Position numbers and translations under genes: made by a program | The notes under the pieces: generated by a model | The model's input: only the letters and a program-made list of their open reading frames with translations | What the model was told of the DNA's origin: nothing | Databases searched by the model: none | Shown here: positions 1 through 12,400 of the stretch, piece by piece | Layout of the letters: each line of letters opens with the position of its first letter | Position numbering within the stretch: the stretch's first letter is position 1 | NCBI RefSeq assembly: GCF_963678975.1 | Contig: NC_089281.1 | Location: 7,651,277-7,715,276 of the forward strand | Source: Dysidea avara | Taxonomy: Eukaryota > Porifera > Demospongiae > Dictyoceratida > Dysideidae | DNA length: 64,000 bases | Reading direction: 5' to 3'

Positions 1-2
1 GC

Positions 3-1969
3 AGTCAATCAGAAATTTCGATCACACTAATCATGGAACTGTCACCATGCCACCCTGGTTTCTACTATAATGACTCCACAGAAACATGTATATGTTACAA
101 TGATGTTGTGTCCTGTTCTGGTGGTACATCAATGATTAAGAGAGGTTATTGGTTTGGTTTAGTTAATAACAAGTCAACTGTTTCAATTTGTCCACTGAAC
201 TATTGTAATTTTACCTCTTCTGAAACTAGCAACGGATTTTATCAACTTTCACCAATGAGGACAAACCAATGTATGTCACAAAGAAGTGGCACTGCTTGTG
301 GTAGTTGCAGTGAAAATTACACACTCTCATTTGATTCTGTAGAATGTGTCAGTGTTGACAAGTGTACAACTAGCCAGACAATACTGGCAATTACATTATC
401 AATGTTATATTGGGTAGTCATAGTTATGATAGTGTTTATTATGACTTACTATCATGTTGGAGTTGGCTATTTGTATGCTATCACATACTATTACAGTGTG
501 CTGGATATCCTGTTGAACCAGAACTTACACATATCTCAGAGACTGCACATGACAATAAGCATCATTTCTAGTATCGTCAAAGTTACTCCACAGTTTCTAG
601 GAAAGCTTTGCTTGGTACGAAATATGAGTGGCATTGACCAGCAGTTCATTCATTATATACATCCACTAGCTGTTACTCTTATTGTAGCAATTATCTGCCA
701 ATCAGCCAGAATATCTCACAAGTTTTCAGCATTCATAAGCAGAGGAATAATCCATGTTGTGTGTTTCCTCTTCTTATTGTCATATACTTCTGTGGCTACG
801 ACTTCACTGTTGCTGTTGAGATCACTGACTTTTGATAATGTGGATAAGGTTTACACTTACTTATCACCTGACATAGAGTATTTTAATGGTCGTCATCTAC
901 CATATTTTATTGTGTCGTTGTTATGTGCACTAGTAATTGTGATTGGCCTCCCTGTTCTGCTTCTATTTGAGCCATTCCTCAATCACAAGATCAACTTTAC
1001 AAGTATAAAGCCATTGCTGGATCAGTTTCAAGGATGCTACAAGGACAAATATCGATGCTTTGCAGCTTATTACATGATTTGCCGGTTGATTATTATTTCA
1101 ATTATCATTTCTAATGGCAACAATACACAATATCTATTGATCACTGCTAGTACATTGTTAGCCTTAATACAGCTAATACTAAAACCATATGAAAGTGAAT
1201 TACTTAATGTTTTTGATGGTATGGTTTTGCAATTGATTATCTTGATTTCAATGATACCACTTGTTGACAGTTTTGATCCACTTTTCTTATCAGCAATTAC
1301 TATTGTTTTGGTGGTACTGCCATTAGTATCATTTGTTGTCATGGAATTGTTAGTATACAAAGAAACTATCAAGAAACTCACTACTTACTGTAGACATAAA
1401 CCCAGCAATTCTCCCAGTGTAGTGTCTGTGAGTGATATTGGTATTATTGTAGATGAAAACATGAGGAGAAATGCTACCGTTTGTGAAATGTAAGTATGTT
1501 GCTATACATGAATAATTGGCTTACTACTCAGGCATGTTGTAGCATAGATTTCAGTATATATCTAGAATTATTATTTGCATATTTCTTAGTTACTCTTTAC
1601 TATCCACCTATATCATTACTAACACTGTTTAAATGCTTTTGCCTACTATCAGGCAGTACAACATAATTTTAACAATGCGTTGCATTAGTGTTTAATAAAG
1701 TACATCCACTGTTTGTGGTTTAAAAGTCATATACGATGTATAATACCGTGTATTTAAGATGAGATCGTGTATTAATAGTGCTATATATACTTGTTAAGTA
1801 TGATGCATGTATATGTATGGCATTGTACCTATGCCAGTCTATTTTACAGTATCACAATTATATATATTTTTCTTCCTCTAGCATACTGAACTCAGAACCA
1901 GATGATGATTCTCAATTTATTAATTTTCGTGAATCCTTTATGGAGTTCATGGATGAGATTAGAGATTGA
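3..1969 (+). CDS. Cysteine-rich multi-pass membrane protein, 3' part, two exons
   Basis: The reading frame is open from the left edge, so the 5' part is missing; the first in-window Met is at 33. An extracellular-type stretch of about 110 residues has many Cys and N-glycosylation sites (e.g. CGSCSENYTLSF). It is followed by about nine to ten hydrophobic helices, with a conserved-looking YRCFAAYYMICR segment between late helices. The frame meets a TAA at 1491, but a strong donor (GTAAGTATG) begins at 1490. A polypyrimidine tract and AG at 1880-1881 precede an exon at 1882-1969 that continues in phase and ends in an acidic tail (SEPDDDSQ...). I therefore call exons 3-1489 and 1882-1969, with a phase 2 intron. 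Function is unknown; it resembles membrane proteins expanded in sponges. It converges with the peptidase gene at 3399. A retained intron would give a slightly shorter C terminus. Confidence 0.75.
1490..1881 (+). other. Last intron of the membrane-protein gene
   Basis: The donor GTAAGTATG is at 1490 and a T/C-rich acceptor ends in CTAG at 1881. Splicing keeps phase (two bases before, one after) and removes the TAA at 1491. Inferred from splice-site sequence and frame continuity. Confidence 0.7.
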
Positions 1970-1997
1970 CCTCTTGATGACAGTGACAAGTGTATTA

Positions 1998-2049
1998 TAC
2001 CATCACATGATACCATCACATGATACCATCACATGATACCATCACATGA
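1998..2049. repeat. 13-bp tandem repeat, four copies
   Basis: Four perfect head-to-tail copies of TACCATCACATGA lie 29 bases after the membrane-protein stop codon, in its 3' UTR. Confidence 0.95.
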
Positions 2050-3398
2050 TAGCATTTTAAGTACAATCATTTGTATATAGCATATTTACAATTATTGAAG
2101 GAGCTAGCTGTAATTAATCTTAAAATTTTCCACTTATCATTGTTATGGTTATGTATAGCTGTATAATATTACAACTATATGTTAATCTTCATTAGTAACA
2201 TTGTTAGCATTCTTTATAAGGCAGGAACAAAGGCAGCAAAAGCACATTGTTTAATAAAGTATGTAACAACAAAGAGAAATGAAATGCAAGATAAATATAA
2301 AATTTTACTCTGAATTCCCATTGGTCAGTTTGAGCAAGACAGCTCATTGGGTGTCATAACTTGAATGCATTTCAAATCTTATTATTATTTTAACCTCTCA
2401 ACAATCGCCAAAGCCGTTCTTCCCTGTTGAAAGCCACATACAGTTAGAAGGACAATTAAATAAACAGGACAACACATAGCAGCTATGGAAAAAAATGCAA
2501 ACAAAAACGTAACAAGATATTAATAATTTATTATTATCCATATTATTGCAGCCATTTCATGGTTGCCACTTTTTTGATTTCATAACTTTTCACACAGGAT
2601 TTTTGAAGGCCGCACCCTTTTTATACAACTTGCATTGGCTGTTTTGTGTGGATACAAATTACATAATAACACTATGAGATTGCATATGTAATGCAACCTT
2701 GAAAGAGTTGATAGAATTGTATACTGTAATTTGCTTTTTTCGTTGTAAAATAATTTTTGTATGCAAAAATTTTATGTAAGAAAACTTCTTACATCAAAAA
2801 ACTGAGCAGTCATTCATGTAAATCATTTTTACACAAAAAAAATTTGATCATGAAACTTTGCACAAAAGTAAAGCAAATCATGGTAGAAACTTTGCAGCTA
2901 CCTGGTAGTCAAAACATATAAGGCCAGAGACATACACAAGAATTTAAAAAATGGGTTTCCACTGCTCAAGCATGGGCAGACTCTGATGTATGCCAGTTTA
3001 GATTTTTTAATTGTCTCATTACTGATCACTAGCAGGAGTAACTGATATTGTGCTAAAGAGGACAAAACTATCCAAGAATTGTGACCTCATGGCTCCTACT
3101 TCTCTACTAAACCATCTAGCTGATAGACACAGCTTGGAGGATGTAATAACAGATTATGAGCTTAGGAAACCCTTATATAATTGTGCCAGAAATTAGTCAT
3201 CTAAGAGATAATATAGCTTAATTCATGCTTGTGTGATGCATGGAGATGCAGTATTGATCAGCTAAAATTTTTATCTAAAATCCTTCAATAAATAAAAAAC
3301 ACATTTAAATAAATACATTTGATATAAATAAATGCATTCTAGCAAATTCATAAATACTAAACAACTAAAAGGGGTACATTGTTTTGGTTAGCAGCTAT
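2050..3398. other. Intergenic stretch between convergent genes
   Basis: No coding region is seen. It is AT-rich and holds a half copy (about 2545-2655) of the hairpin element found whole at 4625-4893, recognisable by its GCCATTT...GGCCGCACC...TTGGCTGTTTT order. Confidence 0.6.
2253..2258 (+). terminator. Candidate polyadenylation signal AATAAA
   Basis: A canonical AATAAA lies about 285 bases after the plus-strand stop codon. Another at about 1693 lies inside the proposed intron, so it would only serve an intron-retained transcript. Confidence 0.4.
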
Positions 3399-3476
3399 TC
3401 AAAGTAGTGCATAAATCATCAGTAAGATGACCAGTAACTGCAGTGAATGATAGTGGGTGGAGCTAGCCCCTCCTCC
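3399..3476 (-). CDS. Gene A last exon: GPI-signal-like hydrophobic tail
   Basis: After an AG acceptor (TTGTAG) the exon reads GGGASSTHYHSLQ followed by a hydrophobic run (LLVILLMIYALL) and TGA. Small residues followed by a terminal hydrophobic segment with nothing after it is the form of a GPI-anchor signal. The same frame, acceptor and stop position recur at 36105-36182 and 63823-63918, showing coding constraint. It joins exon 14 in phase 0 and makes the total length a multiple of three. Confidence 0.75.
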   Translation of the reverse strand, partial: GGGASSTHYHSLQLLVILLMIYALL

Positions 3477-6400
3477 CTACAATAAAGAAAACGGTATACA
3501 TTTAATACACAGAATAGTTTTTCATGTTTAATGCAAAATAACTAAATACTGTACTGGTACATCTCTTTAAAATGGGCACTTTGGGATCAAGGGATTTGTT
3601 GTATGCATATACACACACGTGTGATATACTACAGGCAAAAATGTATGGCTTGTGCAGTATAATCTTGTTAGATCACAACTTCTTATCTCTAAATTCAGGT
3701 GCAGAGGAAGTTAATATTTACAACCAGGGTAGCAAATCCTTAGCAAAAGGAGTCTGGGATGCTTCCCTAAACTTGTAGCCATTTTAGCATTCATGAAATT
3801 TTACCAGAGTTCTTTACAAGCAGAAGTGGCTCGGCCTAAACTTTAAAGCTTAGATGTGCTCCCAATGAGATCTCACTGAAGTAAAAACTGGTTAACATCT
3901 CGGTTAAAAGGACATTTAAAGATAATAAAGAAGCATGTGCTGATAGTTTGCATGGAGAAGGCTTGGTGCTGTAGTAAGATATACACACCGAGAGGAAAAG
4001 GGTGTTGATCTTGTCTGATACATGCAACTGGCACGCTTTAATGAAATTAGCATTCTATTAGAGTATTTGATCAGAATCAATCATTTCAGCTTTAATTCTG
4101 AGAAGACCATGCAAGCAGGAGATTCAACACCATCTAAATATTTGTCTTATTTCTATGATGTAAAATTCTACAATGGCAGGTAGTCAGCACTTTAATTATA
4201 ACTACAGGGGGATTTTATTCCGGGTGTTTTCAGTAGGACACTTCACCACAAACTTCACAAGTATGATTGTTGGATTCCTAACAAGACTCCAGTACATGGA
4301 AAAATTCCATTCATATTTTAGATTGACTTAACAACTACAACTTGCAGTGCTATAGGATTCTATGGTAGATTAACACCACTCAGGAACAATGTAGGCTCTC
4401 TGCTCCACTGTAATGATTACTATACATCTTGCCCACTCCATATGCTAGCACTGAATGACTGTCAACTAGACAATTTCTGGAAAATTTCTTTGTAAGTGCA
4501 AACTTGTTTGTGGGCTATCCTAATGGTTTTATAAGTTTTAGTGAATTATATTTGGTGAAATCCTTCCTAGTATATGTTTGTGTCATGACACGAAGATATG
4601 CCACTGTGTTGGCTGGAGAAGGTAATATACTCCACACAAAAACAGCCAAGCTGTGAAAAAAGTGCGGCCTTAAAAATCCTGGGTGAAAAAGTTGTGAAAT
4701 CAAAGGTGGTGGCCAACAAATGGCTGCAATGATGTTAATACTAATAAATTTTACCAAGCCATTATTAAATTTTATTAGCATTAACATCATTGCAGCCATT
4801 TGCTGGCTGCCACCTTTAATTTCACAACTTTTTTCACCCAGGCTTTTTAAGGCCGCACCTTTTTCACAGCTTGGCTGTTTTTGTGTGGATATCACTTCTT
4901 TTGTAATTCCAAGTTCCAAAGGGTTGACCTTAATAATTCCTTTTAACTTTTACATAGGAATCATCAAAGACTATGTGGCTACATGAAGAACTGAAAATTA
5001 AATGAATTTTGAAGGTGCATATATCCCAATGATAGCCAGGCAGATTCAAACTAGGAATGGGAGATGCCCTACCCTGAGGAAGCTTCACTGCAGAAATGGT
5101 AATTATACCATTCAAGCACTATGGAACTACGGATACATGAAAACTTTTTTATTTAGATTTTTTATTATTATTCCCAGGGTTACCAGCACCCCTTGCCACC
5201 ACCCTGGCATCACAGAACTATATGACACTACTCCTTGCTGTTGCATATCAAAGACTAGGTCGAATGTCTCACCTGTACAGAGGCTGCAATGGATGCATGA
5301 AAACGGTGTTTTCTGGTTCCGTAAAACAAGTATGTTGCCTGCCCACACTGGCTGTACTTGGTCAAACCATGGATTTATAAACTCCAGGTACCTGGGGTTT
5401 ATAAATCTATGGTCAAACAACACAGCTACTTTCATAATTTTTGTAGAATGTTCTAGAAGAATCTAGATTTTCCTTTAGCAAATCTATGAAATTATGAACT
5501 TTACTATTGAGTAGATTTTAGCTAGAATTTTCATTTATAAAGTAGAAATAAAGTGAGGTGATCAGCCGTGATAGCAGCAGCTCAGTGGTTAAGAATTTGG
5601 GTGTTCAGTGTGGAGGTCCCTGGTTCAAACGCTGGTCAGTAACTTTTTTCGACATTTTTATGCACCTTTTACCCATGGTGACTGTTCTATTAGAGTATTT
5701 CGACCCCACAATTTACATTTGTTTGGTTTTTGCCTTGTAACTCTGTAACTGTCAATGTGATCCCTTTTAAACTACAAAAGGTTTGAGCTATGATGGTTAA
5801 CCTATGTGTATACCGATTTTTCCCTGTAGGCATGACGAACAAGTGACCTCTAACAATACGCTGGACTTGTTGCCAAACAATCACAATGCTACAAAGCACA
5901 CCCTAGTTCACTCAAGAATGTAATGAACTGGCAGATAATATAATAGATTAGTTTAGTTAGGCTGCATGCATGAGCCAGCATAATACATGTTGTTGAAGTA
6001 AAGTAAGTGCTTGGTGAGATGAAATAATACATTCTATAATAAGTGTGTTATATTAGAAGTCTACAATACATGGTGTGTGCAATGGTCTATCTGAGTGTAA
6101 TTTAACACATAGAATGCACTATAATGCAACCACAACCTTTTCATCATTGTGCCTTTAAATAGACTACCAGTTTATGGCTGCCTTAATATCCATAGCATAT
6201 TAAAACTGCCCAAGCTGTGAAAAAAGTGGTAATCAGTGTTTTGTGAAATGCTACTCTTTTTTTTTCACAGCTAAGCTGTTTTTGTCATGGATATTTACCC
6301 AAATTGAATACTCATATTTGCTCTGCATGCTCATGTGGAGCCTGAATGCCACTTTGTCTTCAGTATATATTCTCTCATATATGTATATCTTCATTCACTA

Positions 6401-9400
6401 GGATCTACTTGATGAGAGTTATGCTAGTGCTGCAAAAGTGCTGGTGTAAACTTTAATACAAACTTTGTGTATATTTCATTACCATGCTGTATGTGTACAT
6501 GCATGCAATTGTAAAGGAATATATATTTGTACAGACAGTCACATTTACATTCATTCATTCACGCTAAACTGTATGTAATACTTACCCCTGGATTAGAAGT
6601 CATCGTGCTACCTATATATGATAAAGTGAAGTGATGTAGTTATTCTCCCAGTTTAATACCAAATATACAGCTTACCACAAGTACGATCTCCAAAGGTGCT
6701 GATGATGGGATTATTGCATTCACCCACAGCAACACAAGCCATACTTGCAGGTTGATTTGTAGTTACCCTATAGAGAGTCTCATCTTCACATGCCAGACAT
6801 TCTGTGTTACTGGGACCAGTGCAGGCTCTACATCCACTAGCACAGGCTGTGATAAAATAATGAAAAACTAGTATCTCGCAAGCACAAATACACTTACCAG
6901 AGCAGTTCCCCATTGAGTTCAAAAAGGTACCATTACCACAGTTATCACTAGTACACAGACTGGGGGCTGCACCACGTAGGGTCATAGAATCACTACAGGT
7001 TAGACAATGTGCTGGACTGACAGGTCTTGAACAAGTAGCACAAGAACTGTCACACCCTACAAGTGTATTGTACTGTAAGTTGTTACTTTACTTTTATCCT
7101 TACAAGATGGTGGTACATCACCAGTAGCATCAAACTGGGTAAATGGTGTATTGCGGGAACACACAAGTTCAGCTGGAGGACAAGTGACATTAACTGGACC
7201 AAGAGGGAAGGTTAATACTGTACCATCAGAAGGACACAGTCTTGTGTCACCTGCATATTAAATTGTCCGATATATCATTTAGGTATGAATACACAGTCAT
7301 ATGAACAAATATGTACAGTCAGAACTTAGAGAGTTAGAGAAAAGCTAAATTCTTAGAGGAAACTGTTTAATTTATTAATGGCAAAAGTGTACAATGTAAT
7401 ATATGTCTATATGCCTTTTTAAAACTGCAACCTCAGCACCTACACACTTGCTAATATTTACCCCTCTTGGTTTTGTTTAAATTCCTTCTTAGAGAGGCCA
7501 TATGAAACAGCAGTTTTGTTCTGCTGCAACTAGCAAGTTATGTTGGAAGTCACAGTGTCACTAGAATTGTGGCACCACTTTCTAAATGCCAAGATTAACC
7601 ACTGCCGGTGTAGGACTGATGTTAAACTAACCAAGTCGTGTGATAGTATAGAAAATTCCTTGAGTACTGGATTGTCTGTAACATTGTCTATCATAACAAA
7701 TACCACCTCGGCGATTGGAGCTGGTCACCAGTGGAAAGCAACTACTTGTAATTGGAGCTGTAAATATAAGAATTTCACAACAAAGTAACAACAAATGCAT
7801 CTTTGAATGTCATGCAGTTCATGTCATTGTGTAAATCTGTACACTATAGAACACAAACTACAGCAATATAGAAACCTTCAAAGATAGAAAATTTCCCTTT
7901 GAAGCAGCATTTACATTTAAATCTGTGTTAGTGAAAAATTAAATTGAAAAATTGCAAGTACTCACTCATTGAGCTAAGAAAATTAAAACACCTCAACACA
8001 ATTATAAAAAGTATTACTATATGTTTACCTCCAGGTGAGTTGCAGTATCCATTGGAATAAGGACTAAAAATGTAGCAGCCATCATAAAAGTCTACATCAA
8101 AACAGATAGACTGCAACAAAATAACAGAACTTTAAAACAGTTCTGTGTATAGACATGAAACATACTGAAGCTTGATAGTCATAGCTACACCCATCAGCAT
8201 TAGGAGGGGAACATGAGTAGGGGTAATCATTACAACCAGCAGTACTGAAATCACACCCTAACCCTGCACACATGTACACAATTATTGTGAACAACAGTAA
8301 GTATGCATGCTAACACCTTTTCCCCACAGAAATTCATAAAAGTGAAGAGATTCAGCAACTGCATAATTGACTTTGTACCATCCAGTATCTTCCAAATAGT
8401 GGAGGGTAAAATTACTGATACTGCTATAACTGTGGTGCATGCATGGGTTAACTATTATGAGCTCAATTGCAAAAGTTACATAATAGCTTACTCAGATTCC
8501 GACTCCGTACTTGCAGCAATCATTACCTCAAAACTAATTACACGTGCTTCCCAATGAGAGCTATACATAAACAGTTTAACTACTCAATAGTTTTATAATG
8601 GCATGTACTCCCTTACGTTGCAGACCCACTCCCTCCTTCATTCTCCAGTAACACTCCTTGTAAGTTGGGACAAGAATAATACTCACGAGCATAACTGAGT
8701 ACCTAGTAACAGTTATATTATATTGTAAGATGCATTAACACATACTTTTGGTGAATTGATGGCCAATACATTTTGACCATTTACTCTCAAGGTAGTAGAT
8801 CCATCATATCTGTTACCGTCTTCATCTATAAAACTGTACAGCATTGCTTTTATAGTTATGTATATATCCATACTTTTACACTTACAATTCATAATTGCTA
8901 TTAGTAAATCCAAGAGCATGTAGTGTTTCATGAACTATTAACATAAAAATGTACTGGGCATTATCGGACTCCAAACTCTACAAATAAAACACAATTTAAT
9001 ACAGCTTATCTCATCAAGTCATGTCTGTGCTGAAACAGTAGGATCTTATAAGTATTGACAGGGCATATAAGCTCCTGGCAGTAGTATAAGCAGTAGCTAA
9101 GTTGTGGTGGAATTTACCAACCTTTTCTAGCAGCAGACTATTTCTGAACCGTGAAAATATGAGTGAATTATAATTAAAACAGCACTAATTTACTAACTTA
9201 TTGGTTCCTTAAAAATGCAATTTACCCATGTTTTCAGGATTAGAAATAGTTAGATGTAATGCAGTACCGTTTATGGACAATTATTAGTCTCTGGCCCTGA
9301 CAGCACGAAATACATTAAAATGTCTATTGCAATTACTAAACTCCATATTGACAAACCTGAGGGCATATGTTTGTATATCCTGTCAGTGGTCTAAAATTCA

Positions 9401-12400
9401 TTTGATCATAGGTACATTCAGATGCATATGCCAAAGTTCCTCTGCGGCAATCAGCTACATTAAGAGATAGAGACATAAACTTACTTCAGACACTATAGCT
9501 AACTTTAATAACTACATGTAGAAATAAGTGAAAATGAGGAGTATATTTGCATACAGCACTCCACAACTTTACTGTAGTAATTATAAGGCTGCAACAGTAA
9601 CCACCATTTTGAAAGTTTGAATACAGAATTAAGCAATAGTGAGACATCGGCAACTAACACCCATAACTCCAGAAGTGATGGTACAATGATGTAATAGAAA
9701 CCTTGGCTTAGTTTGAATTTACATTGCATCATCCTAATATTTCCTCTGGAGCTAAAAGGTATACTAGCTTCCAGTACCTCATTACTTTAAACTTTTAAAC
9801 ATGGTGGTTTGTATTACAAATTAAAGCATCGTTGTTCATGCAGAACACTTTAAATAAATCACAATTCATAGATGCTTACGTTCATCAACTGCACTGACAT
9901 AGTAGATATAATCAGCATCCTCTCCAACACCAGCCCCACCCACTTGACGACATGTAGGATCACACACCGTTATATTTCCCAAGTGTTCAGCTGGTACGGT
10001 AGCATATGGTCCACACATTGGTATCTGATAAGCTATACACTGGCCATTTCTTGTTGTAGTACACATTGGTTTAACCACAAGATTGTTTGGAGCTCTGACA
10101 ACTGATAAGACACTCTCAAGGTATGTGATGGCTTGTTGAAATGCTCCTGATGGGTTAGTAAGAAGTGGTAGGTTAGTTGAAGAATTTGTGATGTTCTCCA
10201 TTACAAAACGAACTGAAATACGAAATGGTTGGAATCCATCAGTTTGTCTCTTGCTTCGACCAGCAGTGTCACTCAAATGAGGGATAGGATAACGTGGATA
10301 CAGTTTCTGAATAAAAATTATTAATTACAATTAATGGCATGTGTTTACATACAGATGCAACTTGAAGAATTCAGTGAAAGCCACGCAATATCATGTTTCC
10401 TATCAATTATATACAAGTACCCAAAAATTGACATATTTCACAATGTACGGTAGTGCATGAAAGTTTTAGCTTGTGTGCCAGTTAGACATGTCGATCATCT
10501 TAGGAGAATTATACCTCAGGAAGTTGCATGATGCCTCAAATTTTGGCATTTTGATCCTGGCTGATAGCAAAACCAATAGTTTATGGACACACTTTTATGA
10601 AGCACTTTGACACTATTACAGTACACAAAGTATATTATCACAAGAGCAAGAAAACATTAATTAGGAATTTTAGGGATCATAGAAATAAAAATTAGTAAAA
10701 CAAAAGGGAGTTTGCCTACAGTACCACTCAAACTCAACATCGCCTTGCAAGAGTGCAAGCAATTTTAAAACTTGCTAATTAAAGGGCATGGCACGTACCC
10801 ATTTTACTTGCGAGTATTTATCCCAAACGAAACAGGATGAATATTTGCAAACAAAATGGGTTCCATGCCCTTTAATTAGTGAGTTTTTAATTGCTCACAC
10901 TCTCATGAGACGATGTTGCGTTTGAGTGGTACGTACTGTATGTACTAGAAGACATTTAATCTCTAATTCAGTCTATTTACCCATGACTGAATTAAGCCAT
11001 CTGCCTGAAGTGATGCCTAACCATAGATACTAGACTTATAATAGGGATTGGCAATGCACTATAAAATTATTATTTTCGTAAATCAATGTGCGTTTCGCTG
11101 TTTTGCTGGTGAAGTAGAAAATAGTGGAGCCTTTGAGTGACTGGCACTCGAGCAGGCGTGCAGTGCACATATTCTTCGTGTGTTAAAGCTGAAGTTATGG
11201 CTATATGAAGTACATTGGATGGGTAAGTTTCTTATTTGTGTGTTTTAGCGCGCTGTCATTTTGTTGTTTACTGTGGAGTTCAAAGCCATTTACTGTTGTG
11301 TAGTTTTTTTTGAAGTGACACAACGTTCCTAAACCATGTTAACATTTCCCATGCTCGAATTTTGACCTTGGAAGTGTTAATGGATCAAAATTTCTAACAA
11401 TAGGGGCGTTGTTTGAGGGAGGATGCTTATTTACAGGGAATTTCAGAGCGATATTTGTACAAGTTTGTGTAGTTTTACTGAGCTTCGTGAAGTACTGGCT
11501 GAAGAATTTCCATGGTTCAGAACAAATATTTACTTTGGAGAATGTGACTCCATATCTAGTTTACAAATCCTTCCTGTTACTTTCGTGTAGGCAGAGTTTA
11601 AAATGAGCAACAGAAAATTTCACATGTATAGTCTCGGCATCAGAACTATGATGAAAGGAGAGAAATTACAAGAAATTCAAGGTTGGAAGACCACCTAAGA
11701 ACCAGAGGGAAGAATATTACAGATAATGATCTAGTGTGTGCTCTTTAGCAAAGGTCTCAAACTGGGTTTTTGGAATTACGTTGATGCTATTGCTGAAAGC
11801 TTTGCTTTAATGTGTGTGTGTGTGGTTGCTATACTGTTACCAAAAGCTTTGCTTTTGTGTGTGTGCGTGTGTGTGTGACTTTGTAGTACAAAAGTGTGTT
11901 TTTGTGTGTGTGCTGCATTACCAACACATAGGGGTGCAATGAATGACATGTTTTTCGAACTTGTTTCAAACAAATTATTGTCTTCACGAATATAATTATG
12001 CACACAATAATATGACTTTTACCAACTACCTCAGTAAACAATTTAATGAAATTGCATATTGCACAAAGGTATGTATCTAATTTCTTTTGGTATTAGTCTT
12101 ACTACATGTCAGACATTTTGTTTGGGGACTGCAAGTAAATCACCTGGTCACTGTTCTCCATTTTCCATGACCACAGCTGGAGTGTTGACAGGGCTAACTC
12201 TACACATTGTATACCTGTAAATCAGGAAAAATTTGACGCTACATATTTTCGTCTATTAAAATTTCGATGCTATATATATTTTGTCGCTTGCATGATCAAC
12301 GAATTTTTTGGCAGAATAACTAAGTATACATTAATATTTGTATGAGCAAATTGTCCATATAATAGTTTAAAATGATTCGTCATTTTAATTTTCCTCGATA

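Larger units (their letters stand above)
3477..6585. other. Intron 14 of gene A
   Basis: The 3.1 kb holds a block duplicated at 35940-36780 (here to about 4240), a 269-bp hairpin element (4625-4893), a short palindrome (about 5356-5413, centre near GGTACC), a tRNA-like SINE (5540-5705) and a small hairpin copy (6206-6290). No further coding exon is recognised. Confidence 0.6.

Noticed and set aside
5002-5466. 154-codon plus-strand frame
   Set aside because: No domain, spans a short palindrome, and lies in an intron of gene A on the other strand.
7540-7788. 82-codon plus-strand frame, similar at 44780
   Set aside because: Both copies lie in intron 10 of the peptidase genes on the opposite strand; the similarity follows from the gene duplication and the frames differ at their ends.
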